64,000 bases of DNA from Croceibacterium_A sp044506885 (GTDB lineage: Bacteria > Pseudomonadota > Alphaproteobacteria > Sphingomonadales > Sphingomonadaceae). Under the pieces are notes generated by a model. The model made no database searches and was not told the DNA's origin. It was given only the letters and a program-made list of their open reading frames with translations. A program made the translations under genes and the position numbers. Positions 32,668-41,821 of the stretch are shown piece by piece; the first letter of the stretch is position 1, and every line of letters begins with the position of its first letter. The stretch is taken from positions 11,166 to 75,165 of the forward strand of contig JBIQKC010000012.1 in the NCBI GenBank assembly GCA_044506885.1, in the 5' to 3' direction.

Positions 32668-35600
32668 GCCAAAGCTCCCGCGGATGCGCCGGGCAGGCTT
32701 CGCGCCACGCGCTGCGCCTTCAGCCGGCGATACCTGCGCCCGCGCCCGAAGGAGCGGGTGACGGCGTAGAACACCGGGGTGAAGATCAGCCCGAACATGG
32801 TCACGCCCAGCATGCCGAAGACCACGGCCGTGCCGATCGACTGGCGCATTTCCGCGCCCGGCCCGGTGGCGATAGCCAGCGGAAGCACGCCGAAGATGAA
32901 TGCGAAACTGGTCATCAGGATCGGTCGGAGGCGGGCGCGCGCCGCGGCCACGGCGGCCTGGATACGGCCCATGCCCCCATCTTCGCGCTGCTTGGCGAAC
33001 TCGACGATCAGGATGGCGTTCTTGGCCGCCAGCGCGATCAGCACCACCAGCCCCACTTGGGTAAGGATGTTGTTGTCCATGCCCCGGATATTCACGCCGA
33101 TGAGCGCCGCGAGAATGCACATCGGCACGATCAGGATAACCGCCAGCGGCAGGGTGACCGATTCGTACTGGGCAGCGAGCACCAGGAACACGAATACGAC
33201 CGCCATCGCGAAGACGAGCGCGGAACTGCTTCCCGCCGCTTTCTCCTGATAGGCAAGGCCTGTCCACTCATAGCCGAATCCGGTGGGCAAGGCCTCCGCC
33301 GCAACGCGTTCCATCGCTTCCAGCGCTTGTCCGGAAGACACGCCCGGCGCAGCCTGGCCCTGCATCTCGTAGGCCGGAAACAGGTTGTAGCGGATGACGC
33401 GCGCGGGGCCGGAATCGTCGCTCAACGTGGCGACCGACGACAGCGGCACCATGGCCCCGCTCGAAGACCGGACCTGAAGCCGGCCAAGGTCCGTTGCATC
33501 GTCGCGCGCGTAGTCCTCGGCCTGCGCCGTCACGCGATAGGTGCGGCCCGCGAGGTTGAAGTCGTTGACATAGGTCGACGCGAGATAGGTGCCGAGCGTG
33601 TCGTAGACCTGCCCCGGCTGCACGCCGAGCAACTGTGCGCGGTCGCGGTCGATCTCCGCGCGGATGCGCGGCGTGCCGGTGTTGAAGGTAGTGTAGACCT
33701 GGTTGAGCGTGTCGGGCTGCTGCGCGGCCGCGCCCATCAGCGGGCCTGCCGTCGCTTCGAGACCGCGATAACCGGCGCCCGACTGGTCCTGCACCATCAT
33801 CACGAAGCCGCTGCCGTTGCCGAGACCGCTGACGGTGGGGGGCGAAACCATGAAGATGTTGCCCTTGTCGGTCATCCCGGCGAACTTGCCGCTCAGCAGG
33901 CCGGCCAATGCCTCGGCGCTCGCTTCCTTGCCGCGATCGGACCAGTCGGCCAGCCGCATGAAGATCGTGCCCGCGTTCGACGAGGTCGCCTGCGTCGTTC
34001 CGTCGAGTCCGGCGAGGTAGATGACGGATTCGACGCCTTCCTGCGCGATCGCGGCCTCGTAGACCTGGTCGAGCACATCGTTCGTGCGATCGAGCGAGGC
34101 GCCCGGCGGCATCTGCACCACGCCGATAAGGATGCCCTGGTCCTGTTCCGGGATGAAGCCGGTCGGCGTATCGGTCAGCCGCCATCCGGTCAGCGCCAGA
34201 AGGCCGGCATAGACAACCAGCATGATCGTGGTCTTGCGCACCGTACGCGCGGTGAACCGGCCGTACCTGTCGGACAGCCACTCGAAGCCCCGGTTGAACT
34301 TGTCGGCGCCCACCCGCAGCGGGCGCAGCCACCGATGCCCTTCGTCGACGTGATTGGGTTCGTGCGGCTGGAGCAGGAGCGCGGCGAGGGCGGGGGAAAG
34401 GGTGAGCGAGACGAGCAAGGATATTGCCGCAGCGGCGGCAATCGTGACCGCGAACTCACGGTAGAAGATGCCGGGGATGCCAGGGGTCAGGGCGGTCGGC
34501 ACGAACACCGAGATCAGCACCAGGCCGATCGCGATCAGCGCGCCGGAAACCTCCTGCATCGTGCGATGGGCCGCCTCGCGCGGGCTGAGACCCTCGCGCA
34601 CGTGCTTCTCCACTGCTTCGACAACGACGATTGCGTCGTCGACGACGATCCCCACCGCAAGAACGAGGGCGAACAGCGACAGCGAGTTGATCGAAAAGCC
34701 CAGCGCCAGCTGAACCGCGAAGGTGCCGACAAGCGAAATGGGGATGGCGATGATCGGAATGATCGCCGCGCGCCACGTCTGGAGGAACACCATGATCACG
34801 AGGATCACCAGCGCCACGGCTTCGAGCAGGGTCGTTTGCACCGCGCTCACCGAGGCGGCGACGAATTCCGTCGGGTTGTAGGGCGTCGCGTAAGTCAGTC
34901 CGGCCGGGAACTCGGCCGCCATGGCTTCCAGTTCGTCCTCGACAAGCGTCGCGGCATTCAGCGCGTTTGCGCCGGGCTGCTGGATGATGGCCAGCGCGAC
35001 GCTGCGGTCGCCGTTGTAGAACGCGCGAATTCCGTAGTCCTGGTTGCCCAGTTCGACGCGCGCCACATCCCGCAGACGGGTGATGGAGCCTGTCTGGGGA
35101 TCGGACTTCAGGACGACATCGGCAAACTGTTCCGCCGTGCCGAGGCGTCCTTGAACGTCCACCGGCACCTCGAAGGCGGGGTTTCCGCTATCGGCGGGCG
35201 CCTGACCCAGCGAGCCACCGGCGACCTGCACGTTCTGCGCGCGCAGCGCGGCCACGATTTCCGCCGACGTCAGATCCCGGCCGGCCGCGCGATCGGGGTC
35301 GATCCACACGCGCATCGAATAGCTGCCGCCGCCGAACACGCTGACGCCGCCGACGCCTTCCAGCCGCAGCAGCCGGTCGCGGACCACGGTCTGCGCATAG
35401 TTGCCGACGTAGTCGATATCGAGGCCCGAGCCTTCCTGCGCGGTCAGTGTCGCGATGAGCAGGAAGCCGGTGGACTGCTTGTTTACCGTGACGCCGACCT
35501 GCCGGACCTGTTCGGGCAGGCGCGGCTCCGCCAGCCGGACGCGGTTCTGCACCAGCACTTGCGCGGCATCGAGATCGGTGCCGGGCTGGAAGGTGACCGT

Positions 35601-35873
35601 GATCTGCGCCAGGCCCTGCGTCGCCGAGCTCTGGATATAGAGCATGTTCTCGACGCCGTTGATTTCCTGTTCCAACGGCGCGGCGACTGTTTCGGCGATC
35701 ACTTCGGCGGAGGCGCCGGCATAGGGCGCCTGGATCACGATCGTGGGCGGGGCGATCTCCGGATATTGCGACAACGCGAGGCGCGGGAACGCGAAAGCTC
35801 CGATCAGCGTGATGAAGATCGCGATGACCGCGGCGAATATCGGGCGATCGATGAAGAAGCGCGAGAAGTTCAT
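32664..35873 (-). CDS. RND multidrug efflux permease (AcrB/MexB, HAE1 type)
   Basis: The 1069-residue inner-membrane pump has the HAE1 layout: first TM at the N-terminus (FFIDRPIFAAVIAIFITLIG), large periplasmic loops, and TM4 with the proton-relay pair in GIVVDDAIVVVEAVEKH. C-terminal TMs include NAILIVEFAK. It takes up drugs, detergents or aromatic compounds from the periplasm and inner membrane and expels them through the outer-membrane channel, using proton flow. It lies three bases after the adaptor gene. Regulation by the divergent TetR protein is likely. Confidence 0.96.
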   Translation of the reverse strand: MNFSRFFIDRPIFAAVIAIFITLIGAFAFPRLALSQYPEIAPPTIVIQAPYAGASAEVIAETVAAPLEQEINGVENMLYIQSSATQGLAQITVTFQPGTDLDAAQVLVQNRVRLAEPRLPEQVRQVGVTVNKQSTGFLLIATLTAQEGSGLDIDYVGNYAQTVVRDRLLRLEGVGGVSVFGGGSYSMRVWIDPDRAAGRDLTSAEIVAALRAQNVQVAGGSLGQAPADSGNPAFEVPVDVQGRLGTAEQFADVVLKSDPQTGSITRLRDVARVELGNQDYGIRAFYNGDRSVALAIIQQPGANALNAATLVEDELEAMAAEFPAGLTYATPYNPTEFVAASVSAVQTTLLEAVALVILVIMVFLQTWRAAIIPIIAIPISLVGTFAVQLALGFSINSLSLFALVLAVGIVVDDAIVVVEAVEKHVREGLSPREAAHRTMQEVSGALIAIGLVLISVFVPTALTPGIPGIFYREFAVTIAAAAAISLLVSLTLSPALAALLLQPHEPNHVDEGHRWLRPLRVGADKFNRGFEWLSDRYGRFTARTVRKTTIMLVVYAGLLALTGWRLTDTPTGFIPEQDQGILIGVVQMPPGASLDRTNDVLDQVYEAAIAQEGVESVIYLAGLDGTTQATSSNAGTIFMRLADWSDRGKEASAEALAGLLSGKFAGMTDKGNIFMVSPPTVSGLGNGSGFVMMVQDQSGAGYRGLEATAGPLMGAAAQQPDTLNQVYTTFNTGTPRIRAEIDRDRAQLLGVQPGQVYDTLGTYLASTYVNDFNLAGRTYRVTAQAEDYARDDATDLGRLQVRSSSGAMVPLSSVATLSDDSGPARVIRYNLFPAYEMQGQAAPGVSSGQALEAMERVAAEALPTGFGYEWTGLAYQEKAAGSSSALVFAMAVVFVFLVLAAQYESVTLPLAVILIVPMCILAALIGVNIRGMDNNILTQVGLVVLIALAAKNAILIVEFAKQREDGGMGRIQAAVAAARARLRPILMTSFAFIFGVLPLAIATGPGAEMRQSIGTAVVFGMLGVTMFGLIFTPVFYAVTRSFGRGRRYRRLKAQRVARSLPGASAGALA

Positions 35874-35876
35874 CGT

Positions 35877-37052
35877 CTAGCTTCCCGATCCGACGATTTC
35901 CGCGGCCGAAGCCTTGGGCGCGCGATCGACACGGGTAGCGTCGGTGACGGCGGCGGGTTCGATCTTGCCTGCCTGGGGCGTGACCTTCTGGCCCGGCTGG
36001 GCGCGCTGAATGCCGCTGATGATGACCTTGTCATCGGCCTCGATCCCGCTCCGGATCACGCGCAGATCACCGACGAGCGGGCCGAGTTCGACTGCGCGCG
36101 CGGCAACCGCGCCTTCGCCGTCGACCACGTAGACCAGACGGCGCGCTGCATCGGTGATGATCGCGACATCGGGCACCAGAAGGGCGCGGTACGAACCCGA
36201 CCCCGCGAGTTGCAGACTGCCGACCATCCCCGGCTTCAGGAACCCGTCGGCATTGGCGAGCACGGCCCGCGCGCGCACCGTTCCCGCACCGGGGTTGATG
36301 GCGGGATCGATGAAGTCGATCCGCCCTGCGTGAACGTAGCTGTCCTCGTCCTGTAGCTTGACGCGGACTTCGGAACCCGCGCCGCCGATGTTCTCGCGCT
36401 GGTATTTGAGGAGCAGCGCTTCGGAACCTTCAAAGGTGAAGTGGATCGGGCTTACCGATACGATCCGCGTCAGCACCGTCTGATCGCCGATCACGCTGTT
36501 GCCGGCGTCGACCAGCCGTTCCGAGATGCGCCCGGAAATCGGCGCGCGCACCGTCGTGAAGCCGACATCGAGCTGTTGCGCGCGAACATTGGCGCGCGCG
36601 GCGTTCACTTCGGCGGTGCCGACCCGCACGGCGGCCTGCCGTTGCTCCACTTCTTCCTGGCTCGCCGCCTGTGAGGCAGCGAGCGCTTCCGAACGCGCCA
36701 GTTCCGTGCGGGCGTTGGCCAGCATGGCCTCGGCCCTGGCCAACTGCGCTCTCGCTTGGGCCAGCGCTGCTTCCGAGGGCCGCGCATCGATGGTGAACAG
36801 CGGCTGGCCAGCGCGCACATACTGGCCATCGGTGAAGTGCACCCGTTGCAGATAACCGGTGACGCGGGGGCGGACCTCGACGCTCTGCACCGCTTCAAAG
36901 CGGCCGACATAGTCGTCCCAGTCGCGCACCTCCCGCACCAGCGGCTGCGCTACCGTGACCGGCGGACCCGCAGCCGTCGGAGTTTCCGATTCGGCGCCGG
37001 AGCAACTTGCCAGCACAACGGCGGCAAGTACCGCGAACAGCTTCCGGCTCAT
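35877..37052 (-). CDS. RND periplasmic adaptor (AcrA/MexA-type) lipoprotein
   Basis: About 391 residues from the ATG at 37052, which follows AAGGA with a six-base spacer. An ATG at 37109 is in frame but unsupported. The signal is MSRKLFAVLAAVVLASC with lipid-attachment Cys. Next come the beta-barrel/lipoyl entry DDYVGRFEAVQSVEVRPRV, an alpha-helical hairpin rich in Ala, Glu and Gln (ARAQLARAEAMLANARTEL...), the second lipoyl half (VRAPISGRISERLVDAGN), and a membrane-proximal domain. It joins the RND pump to the outer-membrane channel. It is the first gene of the operon, divergent from tetR. Confidence 0.94.
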   Translation of the reverse strand: MSRKLFAVLAAVVLASCSGAESETPTAAGPPVTVAQPLVREVRDWDDYVGRFEAVQSVEVRPRVTGYLQRVHFTDGQYVRAGQPLFTIDARPSEAALAQARAQLARAEAMLANARTELARSEALAASQAASQEEVEQRQAAVRVGTAEVNAARANVRAQQLDVGFTTVRAPISGRISERLVDAGNSVIGDQTVLTRIVSVSPIHFTFEGSEALLLKYQRENIGGAGSEVRVKLQDEDSYVHAGRIDFIDPAINPGAGTVRARAVLANADGFLKPGMVGSLQLAGSGSYRALLVPDVAIITDAARRLVYVVDGEGAVAARAVELGPLVGDLRVIRSGIEADDKVIISGIQRAQPGQKVTPQAGKIEPAAVTDATRVDRAPKASAAEIVGSGS

Positions 37053-37091
37053 GAGCGATCCTTGGATAGTGGCCATATGCTGCATTGCAGC

Positions 37092-37160
37092 GTCAACAGG
37101 TGATGACACGCGGCTAAGCTCGCATTAATCGCGAGTCAACACCCGTTGACATATGTTGAC
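37092..37160. promoter_or_regulatory. Cluster of GTCAAC/GTTGAC half-sites between efflux operon and TetR gene
   Basis: Four copies of the same hexamer are seen: GTCAAC at 37092 and 37135, and its inverse GTTGAC at 37145 and 37155. The middle two form the dyad GTCAAC-N4-GTTGAC (37135-37150). TetR repressors bind such dyads in the divergent promoter, so this is the likely operator region for both the pump and the regulator. Confidence 0.55.
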
Positions 37161-37193
37161 CGAAATGTCCGATGCTCTAGGCTCAACCGTAAG

Positions 37194-37781
37194 ATGGCCA
37201 GATCCTGCACCACGCCGCGGCCCAAATCGGCCGCCACCACCAGCCAGGCGATCCTCGAGGCAGCGCGAGGACGTTTCCTGCAAGAGAGCTATGAAAGCGT
37301 TGGCCTGCGCGACATCGCCGGCGATGCCCGCGTCGACGTTGCTTTGGTGAGCAGGTATTTCGGCAACAAGGAAGAGCTGTTTCGCAACGTTCTGGGAATG
37401 GGCGACAAGGAAGATATTCTGCCGTCCGGCATGGCCGACGCCGAAATCCCCGCGTTCCTGGCTAGCCTGTTCTTTGAAGAAGGACAGGAAGGAACCGAGC
37501 ACCTCGAGCGACTGCTGATCATCCTGCGTTCGGCTTCATCGCCGGTTGCCTCGCAGATCGTTCGCGAAACGCTCAAAGGCGACGTCCTCAAGCCGTTGGC
37601 CGGAAGGCTCGATGGCGAACAACCCGAGGTGCGCGCGAGTCTTTCCATGGCCGTTTGGCTCGGCATGACCATTCTGCGCACTGTATTGACTGTGGAGCCT
37701 TTGTGCCAGCGCGACTGCGATCTCGAAGAGCGGCTGAAGCGGCTGTTTGAAGTGGCCCTGATAGACAAGGACCCCGCGTAA
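37194..37781 (+). CDS. TetR-family transcriptional regulator of the RND operon
   Basis: About 195 residues. The N-terminal HTH is classic (TTSQAILEAARGRFLQESYE, VGLRDIAGDARVDVALVSRYF, GNKEELFRNVL). The C-terminal ligand domain ends in MAVWLGMTILRTVLTVEPL. The ATG at 37194 gives a normal short arm before the HTH; another in-frame ATG at 37146 overlaps the operator repeats. It is divergent from the efflux operon and probably represses it until a pump substrate binds. This is a common gene pair, but the link is positional. Confidence 0.9.
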   Translation: MARSCTTPRPKSAATTSQAILEAARGRFLQESYESVGLRDIAGDARVDVALVSRYFGNKEELFRNVLGMGDKEDILPSGMADAEIPAFLASLFFEEGQEGTEHLERLLIILRSASSPVASQIVRETLKGDVLKPLAGRLDGEQPEVRASLSMAVWLGMTILRTVLTVEPLCQRDCDLEERLKRLFEVALIDKDPA

Positions 37782-37852
37782 AGGCGCGAAACCCGGATAC
37801 GGAAGCCAACTTGCCGTCAAGCTGACGCTTCCTGGCAACGGCGCCGCGCCAC

Positions 37853-37880
37853 GCCATGCGCATGAGGCCATGCGCATGAG
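37853..37880. repeat. Perfect 14-base tandem duplication
   Basis: GCCATGCGCATGAG occurs twice back to back (37853-37866 and 37867-37880). Each copy contains the palindrome ATGCGCAT. It lies in the 167-base gap between the TetR gene and the cation-exchanger gene. Function unknown. Confidence 0.8.
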
Positions 37881-37948
37881 AAACCGCTGGCATCCCTTGC
37901 CGACGCGAGCATCCGGAACAGGCTGCTCATTGCCATCGTTGGCTGTGC

Positions 37949-38992
37949 GTGCCGCTATCAGATGCCGCCTCCCATCCGATCTGGGCCAACGCGCTGATCT
38001 TCGCGGCGGCGGCGGCGGTGATCTGGGTGTTCGGCGTCCGGCTCACGCGGCATCTGGATGCGATCGCGGTGAAGCAGGGGCTCGATCATGCTTTCGTCGG
38101 GATGCTGCTGCTCGGCGGGATCACCTCGCTCCCGGAACTTGCCAATACCATCACCGCCTCCGCGATCGGCAATCCCGCGCTGGGCGTGAACAACCTCTTG
38201 GGCTCCGCTGCGATCAACGTTGTTCTTCTGGCGGTGGCGGACGCGGTGGTCGGCCGCAAAGCGGTGACCTCCATCGTCGCGCAACCTTCCACCATGATGA
38301 TGGCGGCGCTGTGCATGATCGTGCTGATCGTCATCGCCTTCGTCATCACCGCCGGGGACGCGCCGCTCGTCGGCATCGGCGACATCGGCATCGGCAGCGT
38401 CGCGATCGGCGCATTGGCGGTATTCTCCTTCTGGCTCGCAGCGAGACACGACGAACGCTCGCGCTGGAGTGTGGAGGAGGAGGGCTGCGACGCGGACGCG
38501 GAGATTGCGGCCGGGTCCGATCTTCGTATCGGCGCGCTGTGGGGCCGTGTGGTCCTGGACGGAGGTTTCATCTTTGCCGCCGGCTATGCGCTGTCGCAGA
38601 CGGGTGATGCGATCGCCACACAGGCGGGGCTGACCAGCGCGGCGGTCGGCTTCGGGCTGATCGGGACCGCGACCTCCTTGCCTGAACTGGTTACGGTCCT
38701 GGCCGCGCTGCGCCTGTGCAGGCCGGAGATGGCGTTCGGCCAGGTCCTCGGCACCAATTTCGTGAACCTGTCGCTGATTCCGGTCGGCGACGCTATTTTC
38801 GATGGCGAGCCCGTGCTGAACACACTCGGCGCTTTCGAGACGCTCTCGGCGCTGCTGGGCGCGGCCTTGATCGGGGTGTTCATGGTTGGGCTGCTGGAAC
38901 ACCGGGATCGAACCGTTTTCAGGATGGGCATCGATTCCGCGGTGGTGATCGGGTTGTTCGCGATCGGAGTAGCGGTGCTGGCCATGGTCTGA
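37949..38992 (+). CDS. CaCA-family sodium/calcium (cation) exchanger, YrbG-like
   Basis: The 347-residue membrane protein has about 10 TM segments in two homologous halves. The hallmark alpha repeats are GGITSLPELANTITAS (about 57-72) and GTATSLPELVTVLAAL (about 233-248), each with the conserved Ser/Glu that binds cations. Family members exchange Ca2+ or other cations for Na+ or H+ across the inner membrane. The start is a GTG with a weak ribosome site. The cation is not evident. It stands alone between the TetR gene and the oxidase cluster, on the opposite strand from the latter. Confidence 0.85.
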   Translation: MPLSDAASHPIWANALIFAAAAAVIWVFGVRLTRHLDAIAVKQGLDHAFVGMLLLGGITSLPELANTITASAIGNPALGVNNLLGSAAINVVLLAVADAVVGRKAVTSIVAQPSTMMMAALCMIVLIVIAFVITAGDAPLVGIGDIGIGSVAIGALAVFSFWLAARHDERSRWSVEEEGCDADAEIAAGSDLRIGALWGRVVLDGGFIFAAGYALSQTGDAIATQAGLTSAAVGFGLIGTATSLPELVTVLAALRLCRPEMAFGQVLGTNFVNLSLIPVGDAIFDGEPVLNTLGAFETLSALLGAALIGVFMVGLLEHRDRTVFRMGIDSAVVIGLFAIGVAVLAMV

Positions 38993-39004
38993 GGACCGTG
39001 GCGA

Positions 39005-39286
39005 TCAGAGCAGGCCCGCGGGGGCGGTCTGCCAGACCACGGCGAGGATCGACAGGGCCGCGCCAATCCTGCCGATCGAGCATATCCAGCCATCGAGAGC
39101 ATCGGCGCGAGGGCCGGTGGTGCGCCACAAAATGGCAAGGTTGCCGCCGATCGCGGCAACAGTCGCCGCAAGGACCAGCCAGCGCGCGTTAGCCTGACCG
39201 GGAAAGACGCTGCCGATGGCGTAGATCGCCACGAAATGCGCCGCCCAGACGATCAGCCCGCCGAGGATAAGCAGCCAGGCCCGCAC
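39005..39286 (-). CDS. Small three-TM membrane protein at the end of the oxidase operon
   Basis: The 93-residue protein has about three hydrophobic segments (MRAWLLILGGLIVWAAHFVAIY..., WLVLAATVAAIGGNLAILW, IGAALSILAVVWQTAP). The GTG start directly follows the TGA of the oxidase subunit I/III gene, so it is translationally coupled. I do not recognise a named family. Position suggests a small accessory or assembly subunit of the oxidase. A His and a Trp in the first segment (IVWAAHFVA) recur in such small oxidase-linked proteins, but no ligand role can be assigned. Confidence 0.65.
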   Translation of the reverse strand: MRAWLLILGGLIVWAAHFVAIYAIGSVFPGQANARWLVLAATVAAIGGNLAILWRTTGPRADALDGWICSIGRIGAALSILAVVWQTAPAGLL

Positions 39287-41821
39287 TCACGGCCCCCACG
39301 GGAAAAGGCGCGTCAGCAAGGCGCAGGCCGCACCCTGGGCCGCGGTGTAGAGCAAGAACAGCACGACCACGTCGAACGTGACGCTGCGCGGCCTGACCAG
39401 CATGTTCCGGCCGTTCCTGGCGGCGAGATAGAGGACCATCAGCGCCGATATGGCGGTCAGGATGCCCTGTAGCGCCAGAAGCGTCATCACGAGCGCGCCC
39501 TGCGTGTGCAGCTCCGGTTCGATCCCCGCCGCCTGCCAGCTCCGGAAATCCAGCATCCATGCGGCGGCAATGGCGCCGCCGGCGAACAGGACTTGCGTTG
39601 CAGGGCTCCAGTGCGTGCTTCGTTCGCGTTGCAGCAGGTAGCGCCCAAAGAGTGCGAGACCGGCGGCCGCCCCGTAGAGCGCAACAACCGGCATGAGGCT
39701 GCCAGCGCCGTAGTCCCGCCAGTATTCGGGGTGGATGCCGTAGACGAACAGGAAGCTGAACACGGCCATCGCGAAGATCATGAAGACCACCACAAGCAGG
39801 ATGACGGTCGCCCACCAGCCGTGCGTGCCCGAGCCGGTGGCGTAAGTCGGCAGCGTGATGCCGCCGCCGACGTCGACGCGGCCTTTGGCCACCGGACGGT
39901 CGGTTTCCCACAGCCAGCGGATGATCGAGGGTACGGCGAGCGCACCGCTGACCAGCGCCGGCGTGTAGGCCTGGACCGTCAGCAGCAGGAAGAATCCAGC
40001 AGTGAAAACCGCGCCGAGGAACGGCCAGATCGACGGACCGGGCATGATTTGCAGGTATTGCGGCTCCGCGCGCACGGGGCTGGTGATGATTGTCTCGCGG
40101 CGCCCGGTCGGCGCGCCGGGAAGGAGATAGCGGCCCTCATCCACGTCGCGCGAAAGATCCGGATCGTCCCACAGCGGCTCGCGGCTGCGTACTACGGGAA
40201 TGCTGCGCGTCGAATAAAGCCCGGTTGGCAGCCATTCGAGCGTGCCGCCGCCGTAGACGTTGCCGGCGTTACCCTCGGCGCTGAAGCGGAAGTTGCGAGC
40301 GAGGTCGAACACGAACAGCGTCACGCCCGCGCCGATCATGAATGCGCCGGCCGTGGAGATCAGGTTGGTCGGCTCCAGCCCCATTCCCGGCAGGTAGGTG
40401 TAGACCCGGCGCGGCATGCCCATGAAGCCGGTCAGGTGCATCGGCAGGAACGTGACCTGCATACCGATGAACATCAGCCAGAACACCCATTTGCCGAGGC
40501 GCTCCGAAAGCGCCCTCCGGCTCATCATCGGCGTCCAGTAGTAGAGCGCGGCGAAGACCGGGAACACCGCGCCGCCGATCAGCACGTAGTGAAGGTGGGC
40601 GACGATGAAGTGCGTGTCGTGCACCTGCCAGTCGAACGGCACCATCGCCACCATCACGCCGGTCAGGCCGCCGATGACGAACGTCACCAGCCCGCCGATC
40701 ACGAACAGCGTCGGCGTATTGAAGCGCGGCTTGCCGACGGCGAGCGTGGCGATCCAGCTGAATACCTGGACGCCGGCCGGAATGCTGACCGACATGCTCG
40801 CCGCCGCGAAGAAGCCGATCGACAGCGTCGGCATGCCAGTGGTGAACATGTGGTGCGCCCATACGCCGAAGCTGATGAAACCCGTCGCCAGGAAGGCCAA
40901 CACCACGAGCTGGTAGCCGACCAGGGAGGTACGCGAGAGCGCCGCGACCATCATCGAAACCAGCCCGGCGGCCGGCAGAAAGATGATGTAGACCTCCGGA
41001 TGACCGAAGAACCAGAACAGGTGCTGCCACAGGATCGGATCGCCACCGCGTGTCGCATCGAAGAACGGCCAGTTGAGGGCGCGCTCCAGCTCCAGCAGCA
41101 AGGTCGCCAGGATGACCGCCGGGAATGCGATGACGATCATTCCGGCGAAGACGAGCATGGCCCAGGCAAACAGCGGCATGCGCGCGAGCGTCATTCCCGG
41201 CGCACGGGTCTTGAGCACGCCGACAAGGATCTCGATCGCGCCAGCGATGGCGGAAATCTCGATGAAGCCAATCCCGAGCAACCAGAAATCCGCGTTGATG
41301 CCCGGCGACCAGGTGCGGCTGGTGAACGGGGGATACATGAACCATCCCCCGTCGGGCGCGAGGCCGAAGAACAGCGAGGCGAAGAAGCACAGTCCGCCGA
41401 CGAAGTAGGCCCAGAACGCATAGGCCGAGAGGCGCGGGAACGGCAGGTCGCGCGCCGCCAGCATCTGCGGCAGCAGCAGAACGCCGAGCGCTTCCATCAT
41501 CGGCACGGCAAACAGGAACATCATCAGCGTGCCGTGCATCGTGAAGAACTGGTTGTACGTCTCCTGCGGCAGCACGCCCTGTAGCGGCAATGCCAACTGC
41601 ACGCGCATGACCAGCGCCAGCACGCCTGCCAGCACGAAGAACAGGAACGCCGCGCCGACGTAGAACACGCCGATATAGTTGTTGTTGACGGCGGTCAGCA
41701 GTTCCCAGCCGCGTGGCGCACACCAGATGCGCTCCAACTCCTCGAGTTCTTCCGGCGGACGCTCGTCGCGGGTCGGAAAGCGGTCGAGCTGCGCCGGATC
41801 GAAGCCGGTCTCCGACTTCAC
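39287..41821 (-). CDS. Haem-copper cytochrome oxidase, fused subunit I and III (alternative aa3-like)
   Basis: The 844-residue protein is much longer than a normal subunit I (about 540), with a subunit III-like membrane region after about residue 570. Subunit I metal sites are intact: haem a His in MHGTLMMFLF, CuB/crosslink HPEVY, the His pair in WAHHMFTTG, and the haem a3/a His pair in HFIVAHLHYV. The D-channel Asp is kept in AARDLPFPR. The K-channel lysine, normally in PTGxK, is Gln here (SIPAGVQVFSW), and the Asn of the GN motif is not kept. This points to a divergent oxidase such as the rhizobial CoxMNOP type. The start is a GTG overlapping the subunit II stop. It reduces oxygen to water as terminal acceptor. 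Confidence 0.88.
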   Translation of the reverse strand: MKSETGFDPAQLDRFPTRDERPPEELEELERIWCAPRGWELLTAVNNNYIGVFYVGAAFLFFVLAGVLALVMRVQLALPLQGVLPQETYNQFFTMHGTLMMFLFAVPMMEALGVLLLPQMLAARDLPFPRLSAYAFWAYFVGGLCFFASLFFGLAPDGGWFMYPPFTSRTWSPGINADFWLLGIGFIEISAIAGAIEILVGVLKTRAPGMTLARMPLFAWAMLVFAGMIVIAFPAVILATLLLELERALNWPFFDATRGGDPILWQHLFWFFGHPEVYIIFLPAAGLVSMMVAALSRTSLVGYQLVVLAFLATGFISFGVWAHHMFTTGMPTLSIGFFAAASMSVSIPAGVQVFSWIATLAVGKPRFNTPTLFVIGGLVTFVIGGLTGVMVAMVPFDWQVHDTHFIVAHLHYVLIGGAVFPVFAALYYWTPMMSRRALSERLGKWVFWLMFIGMQVTFLPMHLTGFMGMPRRVYTYLPGMGLEPTNLISTAGAFMIGAGVTLFVFDLARNFRFSAEGNAGNVYGGGTLEWLPTGLYSTRSIPVVRSREPLWDDPDLSRDVDEGRYLLPGAPTGRRETIITSPVRAEPQYLQIMPGPSIWPFLGAVFTAGFFLLLTVQAYTPALVSGALAVPSIIRWLWETDRPVAKGRVDVGGGITLPTYATGSGTHGWWATVILLVVVFMIFAMAVFSFLFVYGIHPEYWRDYGAGSLMPVVALYGAAAGLALFGRYLLQRERSTHWSPATQVLFAGGAIAAAWMLDFRSWQAAGIEPELHTQGALVMTLLALQGILTAISALMVLYLAARNGRNMLVRPRSVTFDVVVLFLLYTAAQGAACALLTRLFPWGP

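Noticed and set aside
33057..36356. A 1099-codon open frame opposite the RND permease and adaptor genes
   Set aside because: It is a third-position shadow of GC-rich genes: very Arg/His/Gln/Gly-rich, no domain, no ribosome site, while the opposite strand encodes a clear AcrB and AcrA.
39506..41584. A 692-codon open frame opposite the oxidase subunit I/III gene
   Set aside because: Low-complexity Arg/His/Glu composition and perfect opposition to a conserved membrane protein show it is not coding.
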